In this document: positions 49,542 through 62,000 of the stretch, in pieces | Layout: the number at the start of each line of letters is the position of its first letter | How positions within the stretch are numbered: position 1 is the first letter of the stretch | The notes under the pieces: model-generated | What the model saw: only the letters and a program-made list of their open reading frames with translations | Told to the model about the DNA's origin: nothing | The model's database searches: none | Made by a program: the position numbers and the translations under genes | DNA from: Callipepla californica brunnescens | Taxonomy: Eukaryota > Chordata > Aves > Galliformes > Odontophoridae | Direction: 5' to 3' | Assembly: GCA_023055505.1 (NCBI GenBank) | Contig: JALIRH010000004.1 | Span: forward strand, 19,525,368 to 19,589,367 | Length of the DNA stretch: 64,000 nucleotides

Positions 49542-49817
49542 GTGGTCTGTCTTGAAATGCTTAACATGTTCAAATTCTTTAAGGCCACTAGCAAATCCAC
49601 TCCATATAACAAACTCTACTGTCAGAATTCAATTGCAATGAATTGTTGCAGTGAAATTCTTTGGGACATAAAGTTTCTCGTCAATCCCATTGTTCATCTG
49701 AGAATGCCATTTAGCAGGTTTGAACAGGAGTCCCTTGAAGCCTGATGGCTGATTTTAAGGTAGCCTTAGTCTCTCAGCAGGTCACAAGGGAGCACAAAGG
49801 ACACAAAAGTATCCTCA

Positions 49818-50026
49818 TTATTTCTTTTTCTCTCTTTTCCTTTCAACTGCTGTGTGCAAGGCCTGCATAATGAGCTCTTCATTATTCAGGATGTTGTATT
49901 CAGCTAGCTGAACCAGACGGTCATATGCCTTCTCAGTATATGTGACAGAGTAGGTTGAATAAGAGGAACAACGGCCGTAGAGATCAACTTTGCCATCCTC
50001 CAACTCTGACTCGGAGCGCTTCTGAC
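49818..50026 (-). CDS. PLA2G4E-like 2, last coding exon
   Basis: [51 protein letters not shown], then TAA at 49820-49818 followed at once by an in-frame TGA. The protein ends on its basic run. Acceptor CCTAG|GT. Confidence 0.95.
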
Positions 50027-53000
50027 CTAGGAGGAAGGAGTGAGAAATCGCTGCTGAGAGGTGGGAATTGCTCTGATCATGGGCAAGAAAGCTCTCAACA
50101 GAATACAGAAAGGGTTCTCCCTCGGTACAGAGAGTTTATAATATAAACTGCTGGGTGGGGGTGGTTTATTATTTTTTATCATGCTTGATTACATACCTGG
50201 TGCTTTGTAATTTTGGAAAGTGTCATTAATTAGTGGGAAAAATAGCAGTATTGGTGCTCCTGAAGTCTCAGCATCTTCAAAAAGGTAACATTCTTTCAGG
50301 TTTTTCCTGTCTTCCTCACTCAAATCTACCTTGGGAAATAGGATGCCCTGCTCCGAACAGTACTTGCAGGTCTGGTCGAGAGCCTAGATCAATGAACAAA
50401 GCGACACTAAATCTTAAATAAGATAGGCTCAGGATTTCTTGGAGTCCAAAGTGACATTTTCCAAGGTGGTTATGAGAGTTATAAAATCCTAATCGAAAAG
50501 CATAGTGACAATGAAGAGAAGGTGTTTATTTACAATGAATTCTTATCACAAAACAGTCATATTGTAAAATTGTAAACAAAACACCAAAACCCAGAAAACA
50601 AACGAGAATATGTACAACTTATAAAAGGAGTATCACCTTGTAGTTATAAGCTAAAAGTGATAGTGGTTAGGACTTCTTAGAGAATGTATCGAAAAGACCA
50701 ACGTGTTAAAAAAATTCCAGGAATACAGCAATTGAAGAAAATGCAGAGATCACTCCAATTTCTCTTACCAGTATCTGTGATCCTGCACTGTAGTTTAAAT
50801 GCAGAATGACATCCACCTTTCTCTCTGGTTTTAAAAGTGGCATGATACTTGTATTGATGAAAAAGCCCGTATCTACCAGAGACAAGTATTCTTCTGATTG
50901 TGTCAGCTGGTTGGGAAACGTGTCTAACACAGTATCTAAAAAGAAATATATTTCATGCTGTAAATGCAACAGCGCAAAACTGGTTAGCCTGTTTTCCACT
51001 CTTAGACCACAGCTACAGAGCCTTAAATGGTGACTGGCTTCTGGAAAGGGGAATTTACCACACCTCTTCACTTCTGTCTTCCCAGCTCCAGCTAGAGCTA
51101 GTATGGGGCCTGCACTAGCAAGATTCATGATGGACGTTTCAACCACCAGCAGGACCTGGTATCCCAACATTGGGAGGTGTGTACTGCTGGCAAATTGTTG
51201 GTGTAGAGCTCAATTCTGCACCATACTATTCCCCACTGTGCCATAGTTGGCTGATCTAATAGCAATTCTGCCCAAACATGGTCTCTCTAACCATGGAGAA
51301 TGGGTTTCATATTGAATCTGTGTTTTCCTTTTCTTTCATTAGTCAATTCCCTTCCCAGGAACACAGGTCCTTCCCTGCTTTTCTCTGCTACCTTTCCACC
51401 TGCAGAAGTGTCCGTTCTCCAGATAGTCATTGTGCATCTGCAGGCCCTTCAGGAAGTTGTGCTCCTGGGCAACAGAGAAGCGGTCGGTGAGGGCATCGCG
51501 GATGGCACTGCTGAGGGGGCTGGCTGGGGTGAGCAGGCGAGTCCTCAGCTCATGGGGCTTCAGTGGTAGGAGAGGTTCTTCCTCTGCACAATGAGAGACA
51601 GTTAAATTTTACCCACCTACAACAAAGTAATCTCTCAAAATATATTGAAAAAATAATAGTAAAAAAAAAAAACAGTGGTTTACTGACTTTAAAAGCCTGA
51701 GATGAGCAAACTTGATGAGCACAAGTTGCAAAGTGAAAAAGAAAACAGAACGCTACTTTTACCAGCCATATGCTATTTCCTTACAAGATTCATATTTGGA
51801 GAGGAAACAAAATCCAGCAGTAAGAAGCAATAGGTACCTGCTTCAGATGCATACAACCTCAGTGAAATTGATTGAAGACAGGCTTTTGAAAATGTAACTG
51901 TAGTACTTGCTTGTACTATCATGGCTCCTGCTTAAGGTAGTCATTGTCTTTTTGCTTTGTTGTCTACAATATAATCTTACTGATCTTGAACATGTTACAG
52001 CCCTCAATGAGCTCACAGATTACTAAATAGGAGATTTTTTTATTAACCAATTATGCTTTACAATATGAAACTTTAGAAATGATTCCTTCTTGAAAAACAA
52101 TGTAGCCTTTGAAGCAGAACTTCAGAATGCCTAATGTAAGGTGTGTATTTCATGTTACAAGTGGGTGTGACAGTTTACCTAACTTTAATAGTTAGTACAC
52201 AGTAGGAAAGAAATATAACTAACCTATATCATCCATTTTGTCCTGGGTCCACCTGTGCCAAAAATCCTCTGATGAATGGGACAAATTCCAGATGTATAAC
52301 ACATTCAATGAAAATAAACTACTCCACATGCCTGTGAAAGAAGAGAATTCTCTAACTCAAGCATTCACATGTAATGTATCTCAAAACTGTTATCATGAGA
52401 AAAAAATCACAAGGTTAATGTTTTTCTTTAGTTTGCTTTAAATGGAAGCTGTTTTGTTTTATTTTGGAGTTTTGATTTTCTATTTGAGTTTGCTGATTTT
52501 TAAGCTTTATTTTGGTATCCAGTTTTTGTCTTACAGACATATTTTGTTTCAAGTAATGGTGAGATTTTTATGAATTTATGTGATTTAAAGAGCTAAGTTA
52601 AAAAAAAAAGAAAAGCTATCACAAATCTTATATTAAAAGACAGGATAAAAACTTGCAATATGAGATATCTGATGGGGAACTATAATAGATTACCTGCAAT
52701 GTATCTTATTTTAATTTGAGCTTCCATAATCAGAAACTATATATCTGAAAGAGAAGGCAGCATGTTTGAAGCTGTTGTGGACATCACATTTTTGGAGTGG
52801 TATGGGCAGAGCCATTAGTCTCCAGAGATCTGGATTCTATTGTTGATAAACTGAATCTATTATACTAAGCAGCAATTCAAAGATGAGGTATTTATTCTCT
52901 CCAGACTGTCATGCACCTGTTCTTTGATAGCACCTAGTTACTCAAATCATAACTAAAAAACGGTTTGGATGTTTTCAAGAAAATAGCTTACCTTCTAAGA

Positions 53001-56000
53001 AGCAGATTCGAGATTCAGGGAGCTTCTTCATTAACCGGCCCATGAAGAACTCACTGCCAAAATCCTCAGAGCGAACAAAAACCCCATATTTCTGCAATCC
53101 TACCTCATAAGGTGTAAATTCTACCCACTCTGTGGCAAGGAACACAAAAAGAAAACCAATATTTCACTACAGTATCTTAGCTGTGGCTAAACACATTGCT
53201 ACCATTGAATGAAAGGTGGTAAAAATGAAAATAGTTTCTGCAGTTCAGTCTAATATTTCAGACAAACAGCAAGGAATTATGATCATGAAACTAATGAAGA
53301 CCAGCAAACATGGAAATACGTAAAAATTTTTGCATCTGCTTAGTAGGTCAGACTTATGCTACAAGGACATTACACCAATGTACATCAGCTGAGCTTCTGG
53401 TCTTTAGCAGAGAGGGCTTATTTTAGGCTGTCTAAAGAGTCTGTTCCCTGATTGACCAATTCAAATATAAAGACAACTATCTTTCAGAAATCTCATAATT
53501 ACCTTTGAAATCCAGAGTGCTGTAGTTGTCCTTGACATTGACTGCAGTGTAGATAGGCAATGGATTCTGACCACGATCAATGGCCCGTTGCTGATCAGAG
53601 AGTTTATGGCTGTCTTTCTATGATTCCGGAAATATAGTTACATTGAGACAAAAATTAGCAGAGTAATATTTTCTGTGGACTTAAACTCATAGTGCAGTAT
53701 ATATCCTGCCTCTAAAGTAAAACACACTCTGGCCTTAAATTTTGAGATGCTTCATATTTTCCAAAATTACCATGAGAGTTGTTTTACTTAAATGTCTGCA
53801 AGTCCTGAGATGCCAGACTATTGAATGACCGTTAGGATGAAAATTAAATGAAATTTTCAAGAGCAGAAAGCAATACTGATGGTTAAAATCATCTTAACGT
53901 GTTACACTGCAGGTTTATGAAAGACTCCTCACACACATTTCAAAAGTCTGCAAGTCTATTTGTTAATACTTCTCTCTAAGTTACTCTCTTTAACTTTGTT
54001 ATTTTCAAACAAAATATTTGCAGAACATGCCAAAAAATCTTAACATAAAATACTGTATTTCTTCAAAATGTTTATTTTGCAGTTCTCTTTGAAGAAGATA
54101 TTCAAGATCTCATGGACAAGAATGATTCTGTCTACCCCAGAAAGATATTTAAAAAAATATCACCAAACATTTTGAAAATGACTGTGCTTACATATACACA
54201 GTCTCATAACAAATTACTTTCCTCAGAACAAACAAGAACATTTACAGATACTAATTTTCAGAAACTAGCAAGCCACTCTGCTTCATGACATACTGTACCC
54301 CATCATGCAACAAAGATTCCAGGACAAGCCCCCAGAGATCTATAAAAGATGTTTTGCGGCCCTCTCTTTTCCGCTGGTGCAGCTGCTTTTTGTAAAACTT
54401 CAAATACTCCAAGGAAAGGGAATTTATTTTGCATTTTGTCATATGTTTTCGAGCCTCGCTTATTTGATTATCGAGATCCTTTTGTGACCAGTCAGCATCT
54501 CTATACAAGTTTGACATGGTCCTAGGAAGAGGAAATATATACACTCATTTTCATGCTGCTGCAGATTACATGATTTTTCCACATACAAAGACTTTAATCT
54601 GTCATTGGAAAGAGATAAAAAAGGACAGCTGAGAAGGTGTTGTTAGTGGACTATGGCTGGTAGCCATAGCCTACCTCAACACTTCTGTTTCACAAGAAAG
54701 AAAGCCATGAGAAGCTACCTAGTCTTACTCACCAAGTTGTACCAGACAAGCCAGTCAGGTATGTAGCACAGTCCAGGACATGGAGCTTCTTCAGCCCCTG
54801 CAGACTGCCATACAGTGCGGTCAGAGACCTCATCCCTCCTCCTGTAGTCATGATGGCCACCACAGGGGTCTGGGCAACACAGAGACAGAAAAAAATGGTG
54901 TCAGAATGTGGCCTGCAGCTAGTCTGGGAGCAGCATGGCAATAAGAGAGAAAGCATCAGCAGTAAAGGCAGGAAAAAGAAATCTCACATGTCATAAAGCA
55001 GACTGACAGAAAGGATGGCAGTTTCAAAAACTATGGAAAAAGCTATTTCTGTACAAGGAAAATCAAGTCTGGCTTGCAAAAAATTCAAGTGGGAAAGATT
55101 AGAGGTGATAGCCAAGGAGAAGTTATGCAAGGGAGACAAGGTAGCAAAGAGAAAAAAAAGAACAGAAACTTCACAGATTTGAGCTACAGAGACATTTGAA
55201 AGCATCAGAGGAAGCAAGTGAAAGATAATGAGAAGATGGAGCATATAAGAACAGGAAGAGGGCAAATCACAAAGGAACTGGGTCAATGTTCTGTTCTTGA
55301 CAGTAACACTTGCAGAAAGACAGGAAGGCGGGGATAGATGGAAATTTTAAGACACAGGTAGAAATCCCTTCTCAGTGTCAAGGAAGACAACACTGAAAGA
55401 AAAAATAATACACCTAGACTGGGACAGTGACATGGCAGATGAAGGAGAAAATCACAGGACACTGAAATAAGATTCAGTATTTTTGGACCCTTCACTGCCA
55501 TGACAGTGAGGAGTAAACAGGAGTGAAGAGTGCAGACTGTGGGACTTAATCAGGGAACATTTCATGGCTGGGGGGGGGAGAGGGGGAACACAACTGAAGT
55601 TATGGAGAAAGCAGCAGTGAAGTTTTAGAATGAAAAAGAATAAACAAATGGCTACAGAAGCCACAGAAATAGTGAACATTCAGCATCAAATTATGGGTTC
55701 CCAATGCTAGGCACTCATAAGATGTTTTGAATGTTTACTCTACAGACCTCATGGTCCAGCAGATCCTTTTCCAGATGCAGGACCTTCTTAAGAGCAGCAG
55801 CAACACATTTCTGCCTTTTGCATAGAAAATCTTGCTCTTGAATGCAGAGGTCAAACCCTAAACGCACATCAAGGTGGTCTGGGCTGGAGCAGAAATCAGA
55901 AATAAAAAAATCCATTATATTTGGTTGTTCAGTAATAATATTTAGTACAAAAAAAAACAACAAAAAAAAAACTAACTAAATGCACAAAATATTGCATTTA

Positions 56001-59000
56001 TAGGAAGATTCTCTCTTATACTGCCTGAAAGTAATGGAAAGAGGAACTTTTCTTAACAATTATTAAATAACAATAAAATTTTAATGAAATACACCTAATG
56101 AAAGACATTCCTACAATTTTTGAGAAGTCTGTTCTCTATAGCCTCTTACCAGTCTTCTGCCTTTGCGTGTAAATCAAATCCTTTATCCTGGAAAGCAAGA
56201 ATGCAAACAACATAAGCAAGATAATCTGATTTTGCCCTTTTTTCTGCAGCCTTGGGACAACTTTTATCTTGTGCTATCCTAGCAATGCAGATAAAATCAG
56301 AAGTTCTGAATAATTCAGCTGTGTACATGAATTGTTCTGAATGGTTTATTGTCAGGGAAGTTGTTCAATAATCTCCAGTGTTTATATGTGAATGCAACAC
56401 CTGAAGACAACTGCTGCTTACAATTATAATTTACACATTATACCTCCCTGCCAAAATTACCTCTCTTGGGCTATAACAGGACAGACAGCCATGCTAAAGC
56501 CATAGCACTATTTTGCTCAACAGCCTTTGTTCTTTTTCTGCTGGTATACCCTACAAAAGCTGTCATCCTCTGATTCTATTTGGGTCTTCTTTAACTGTGG
56601 ATCTAAACTTGCTTAGAAAAGAACAGTCATCATCAGCAAGAGATTGGTGCTACCTTCATTTGGTGCATGTGCCTCACATACATGTTAGAAAAGGAAAAGC
56701 ATGAAGTAAGGTTAGGGTGGAGTAACAGCATCCTTTGTATTCCCACATCCATTCAAAACAGAAGATACAACCTAGTCTTATTACCTAAAGACCCAGCAGT
56801 ATTTTACTGCAGCATTTTGTTTGCACAATTTCTTCATCACAAAATACCCTGCTAATTATCAGAGCACTTCAAAATGGGCCAGAAGTTCCCAGTTTCCTCT
56901 GGCAGAAACTGAAGTCTCTGCTCTGCAGAATTTATTTGCCCCATTCCAATTAACCCACATCAGTGCAATGAGAGTGAGACTCCCAGTGCCACACAGAGAA
57001 ACCAGGCTTTCCCACAGTTGGACCAGTCTTGTCAGAGGCAGGCAGATGCACTGTCAAGGATGGGGATGAATTGGGTATGACCACCATTATATGGAGCTTC
57101 AATTAGCTGTACAGCTCACTGGAGTTGCAAAAGTCCATACACAGGTTTCTCAACCTCTTCCACAAAGGTACAGGAACTCACCTCCGCTAAGATCATGTTT
57201 TGTCCACTTGGAAGGGAATGAAGCTCCATGTTTTGAGTGCCTGAGTTTGTACCACACAAGTAAGAGTGCTGAAAATTCAATATAACAGAATGTTATTCCC
57301 TCTCCACAGACACAATTAATGTTGCTCTTTACGGAACATGTTATTTTACACATCACTATCATACTTTATGAAGTCCAGTAATAAGCAGTTTCTTCCCTGG
57401 TAGCATGAGATCCAGTGTTGGCTGCCTGTATTTGGCATAGTGGAATCTGGCAGGATAGGGGGAACCAAAGACCAGATCAGATCCCAGTGTAATGTCTTGG
57501 GTGCCCTCGTATGAGCCTTGCACTTTAAAGGAAAACTGTTTTTCTAAGAAAGAACACAAAAGCAGACACAGCAGTTTTGTTATCAAAATTGGAAACAAAA
57601 GTTCTTACAAAGCATACCATAAGACTGTTTTCATGGTTTGATTTGTTGCTTTGTTTTTTTCAATCTTTCATTTAGCCAAGTTGTGATTTAAAAAGAGATG
57701 ATAGAGAAGTAACCTCACTTGATAAAGATTTCCTCTCCTTTTTCTTCTTCTCAACCACCTGAACTTCCAAGCAGCAGATCTTGCGAGACTGTAAGAGACA
57801 TGAGCAATGAAATACCACATAGACAGAGAATTTCACAGTTTGAGATTCTGTTTTCCAGTTTAAGCTCCTATTGCTGTTGATAAAAGTGCTACATATGCAG
57901 TGCGCTGTGACACAATGAAATCTTTCTCTCTAAACCACAACCTTTATTTCATATGCTGTCTGGAACAGAAGTCCCTGAGAAGCCAGACAAACCCAGGGCA
58001 AGGTTGGCAGGGTGACATGGAGGGCCAGTGCATTCAGAAGGAAGAAGGTAAGGACATATATGTTGAGGCAATTGATGATGGAAATGACAACACTTAAGTG
58101 CTAACTTTGCAAAGCCGAAGCTTATGTTGGCCTGATCACTGTGAGTCAGGTGAAACAAGGATGGCAACAGGACAAGAAAGATGATAAAACATAACGCTCA
58201 CCACTAGTACTCCATTTGTAATGATGGTTTCAGGAGGGCCTGAACTAGGAAACAGAAAGAAAAATACATTTTTAATAACTTATTATAATTACAGTATAAT
58301 TCATGAACCACACCCCTCTCCTCATTTTCCTCCTTATTTTTAGCTATGTTTTTAATCTGAAAGAAAAAAATCCAGAATACTCATGGCACATATTTCCTCA
58401 TTGCATTGCCATGGCACAGTTATCATACTGGCTAATCCAGTCCTGGGGCTCAGCAAAAAAAAGATACTGTAGGGCCAAACTGTGCAGTGACTTCATCCTA
58501 AGCCCCAAGCTGTGACTGCAGATGGTTTCACTGTTTTCAAAGAACAGTAGTTTGTCTAAGGACAACAATGGGCTCTAGTTCAAGGATCCAGTGGTTATTT
58601 CATGTTCTGTTATGCACTGAAGGGTTTGAGTTCTCTTGCAATTCTCAAAGACAAGTGCATAACAAAATATCACTCTCTATGTTCTGTCCTCAAATAATTT
58701 TCATTACAGTAGACAAAGAAAAGATTTTAGGGCATTTTTCCTGGCTGTCTGAAGTTCATGAAAGGTCATCCTGGCATGCACCAATTCATCAGCTCATACC
58801 ATAGATTCCATGGGAAACCGTGTTAGTCATCATCACCTCCAAACAATGATGCACTCTGGACAATTATGCTAGATTATTTCATGTCTCTGAATTGCCATTT
58901 CCTTTTGCTGCATATTATAGAACCATAGAATTGTTTTGGTTGAAAAAGACCACTAGGAACACTTAGTTCAACTGTCAACCCCACCATGCCCACTAACCCA

Positions 59001-62000
59001 TTACCCTCAGTGCTGCATCTATATGTTTCTTGAACACCTCAAAGGAGAGCAACACCACCACCTCCCTGGTGCGGAGGTGGCATGTTGCGTTTTACGTTTA
59101 CTCACATATTATCCAATGCAAATCCCACCTCTAACTCCTCTTTTCTCTGAAAAATAAAGAAAGGAAAAAGTATCTGACACTAGTCTACTGGTGGTTTTCA
59201 TAATGCAATCTCTCATTCTTATAAGATACGTACACACATTGTTCATGACTGGCAATGTACTTAAAATACATGAGCCTGCCACGTCTTGCATGATTGCCTT
59301 AGGTCGCCAGATCTTTTATGGATAGGATGATTTTGGATGCCTGCCAGAGCAGGTTTTGTCAAAGAAAGTGATAAGCTTGCCTTTCTTCTGGGATATCCAC
59401 AGCACAACAGAGATGATGCCCTGTACTGAGTCTGCCAGCAAAGAGAACAAGGTGCTACTGAGGGGAGCAGCCAAACTTTTCTAGTGCAAAGAGGGAAAAT
59501 GGCGGTATGCCAAGCAGTGGCAGAAGAGGACAACCACTTTGTCTGGCAGCATGATGAGGGCACTAGGGCAAAGGTAATTCTAGTGTTAAGACTTCCTCTG
59601 TGGGTGGTGGAACAGAGCATAATTCCTTGGTGGAAGAAAGTGCCAGAGAGAAGAAAACAGGTGGGGACAGAAGGGATAAGAACAGAGAAACAAGTATTGT
59701 AGTCTACTTTTTTCCTCAAAGGGTACAAGAGTACTTATTGTATTGAATACTCTAAAAAATTACTAATAAAGGATAATAATATGCTATGAAGGCCTGAATA
59801 TCATGAATTCTAACCACTGTAGAACCATGAAAGGTTTGGATACAAGACCTGTAGTCACCTAGACAGTAATCAGCTGGATTATAACCAGCAGAACCTTTCT
59901 ATTTCTTTCAAGGGCTAGTGGAGGTTCGCACTCATCTGGCATTTCACAAAGGTTTAAATAAGGTATTTATTGATGAGGAACTTTGAGTTTGGATGCATGT
60001 GGATGGTGCATGGCAAATGTACAAGAGACTAAGAGAAAAGTGAGGAGGAAAGGAGATGCCCTAGCTGAACATGCAGGGAGATCATCTCATCTGTAAGCCT
60101 GCCTGACGATGCTCAGCTAATGGGCTTGCCAAACTGGGGGCATTTCACCCTCTGGCCAAAGAGAGCTAAACAGGCTCCAGAGAAGCCAATTGCAGCTGGT
60201 AGATGAACAACCAGCAGCAGAGACTCCTTAAACACATAATTAGCCTTCATGGTATCAGACAGTACCACTCCCATGGATAACATGTGGGCTGGTTGGATTC
60301 AAAGCACTGATATATGAAGTTGCATATACAGATGCAACAGGCTGATGTGATAACCTTGCATGTGGATCAGCTTGGTGGCAGAGCATGGCACCAGCGATTC
60401 CTCACAGACACAGAACACATCTATATTTCTCATACTTTCTTCTCAGGGAATGGGATTTTCTTCACAGCGCAGGATATCCCTTTACGTGCAAGGCCAGCAC
60501 ACCTAAGAGAGGTAGCAGGACTATGCCCTACACTGTTGTTATACTGGTCTCTCCAGGAAGTATTAGAAGTATGTGAAGATTATTTACAGAGGTGTACAAT
60601 GAATATTCTCTTCTCTCAGCACCACAGTGCTGGAGGTAGCTGTGTTAGCAGTGCTGCTTGGCACTGGATGAAGGTTCCAACACCCAGCCTTCAGGTCAGA
60701 CAACACTTTCCTGCAGCTATGCAGTACATCTTGTCCTTACAGTATATCAGTCCTTTTCAAATGCAACATTCAGAGACTCCTAGAACCCCCTAAACAGGAA
60801 CACTTCTTGTTGTGAGGCTGAATGACGTGAATTGGACACCTTATTCAAACAGTCACGCCACAGTCTGTAATTAGCAACTAGACTGGTTTGACTTTTGGCT
60901 CTGTGATCATTACTTCTTAATTACTAGGTTAAGTAGCAAGTGATGACAAAAGCACCATGTGATTTTTATTGGTGTGGACACACTCCTGTAGGATTCTTGA
61001 TGGGGGCAGGACCAACAAAGTGGCAGTTTTGCAGAGGCATCTACAGTTTGTGGCTAAATACACCAACACCCAACATCAGTGTGCTTACAGATGCAGAAGT
61101 GAAGAAACTTTCTCAAGTCAGGATGAAAAAATTTTTATGTAGTTGGACAATCCATACATAAGAAGGATAAAGAAAGATCCTGCAATTAACATTTTAGGCA
61201 GAAAAGAAGACAATAAACGTGTCTGTGAATGAATTCCATACCTTATTTGAGACCTCACCTGTGAATCACACTTGAAATGCATGAAGACTTGTTCTCCCAG
61301 GGTAAGTTTGGCTGTATCAAAGTACACTGTGAAGAGGTGATCATCTTGAGTAACAACGTCCTTATCGTAAAGCCCCAGCTCCAGCACATTCTGAAAAGGG
61401 AATTACAGTATTGTTACAAGTATCAGTTAAAGTAGTAGATCCATTTTCATTCCACTACTGTTAAGAGTGAGAGAAAGTGAAGAAAGAGAGCAGGAAGGGA
61501 AGGAAATGGAGCAGAAATGAACTCCTTGTACACATCTACCTATAAGGAGGCACGAGGACAAATTAGACATCTCAAAGGTGTGCATGACTGAGTGATATAC
61601 TTGTCTTTCATGGCATGGATAAGTATATTGAGTGTACATGTTATTTTCATGTCTCTTTGCACATCTCTTTGCCTCTCAGGACAATTAGACACCTCTGCTT
61701 TGCAAAAAGAAGAATCCAGGCAGTTCACCCTAGATCACAGTTACCAGAGAAATCTCAGCTAAGTACCTTGACCTGACTCTGGATTCTGAAGTAGAAGGTT
61801 TCATTCCAGACAGGATCTTTGCAATTCTGGATGGTTTTAGTCTGAAATTTGTCAGCTGAAGCAGTTGGCAACCACAGGCTCACGTAGCAATCAGTCTGGC
61901 TTACTGTATGTCAAAAAACACAAAAACATCTAAAGTGAAAATTTGCTAGAGAAAAGAACAACATGAGGGTCTTCTTTCAAAGAGAGGCACTATGATTCAT

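Larger units (their letters stand above)
41369..49817. other. Interval between the two PLA2G4E-like genes (8.4 kb)
   Basis: It should contain the PLA2G4E promoter (right of 41368) and the 3' UTR of the upstream copy (left of 49818). I see no CpG island, no clear TATA box and no recognisable coding exon. Notable are a palindrome at 42099-42128 and a (TG)-rich patch at 45821-45853. The open frame 43338-43637 minus is not recognised. Confidence 0.6.

Noticed and set aside
59261..59728. 155-residue minus-strand frame upstream of exon 59106-59146
   Set aside because: Lies fully within an intron, is covered by an open frame on the other strand, and shows no family motif.
60314..60793. 159-residue plus-strand frame in an intron of the second PLA2G4E-like gene
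   Set aside because: Long for chance, but no recognisable domain, no homolog I know, and antisense to the host gene. A database search could revive it.
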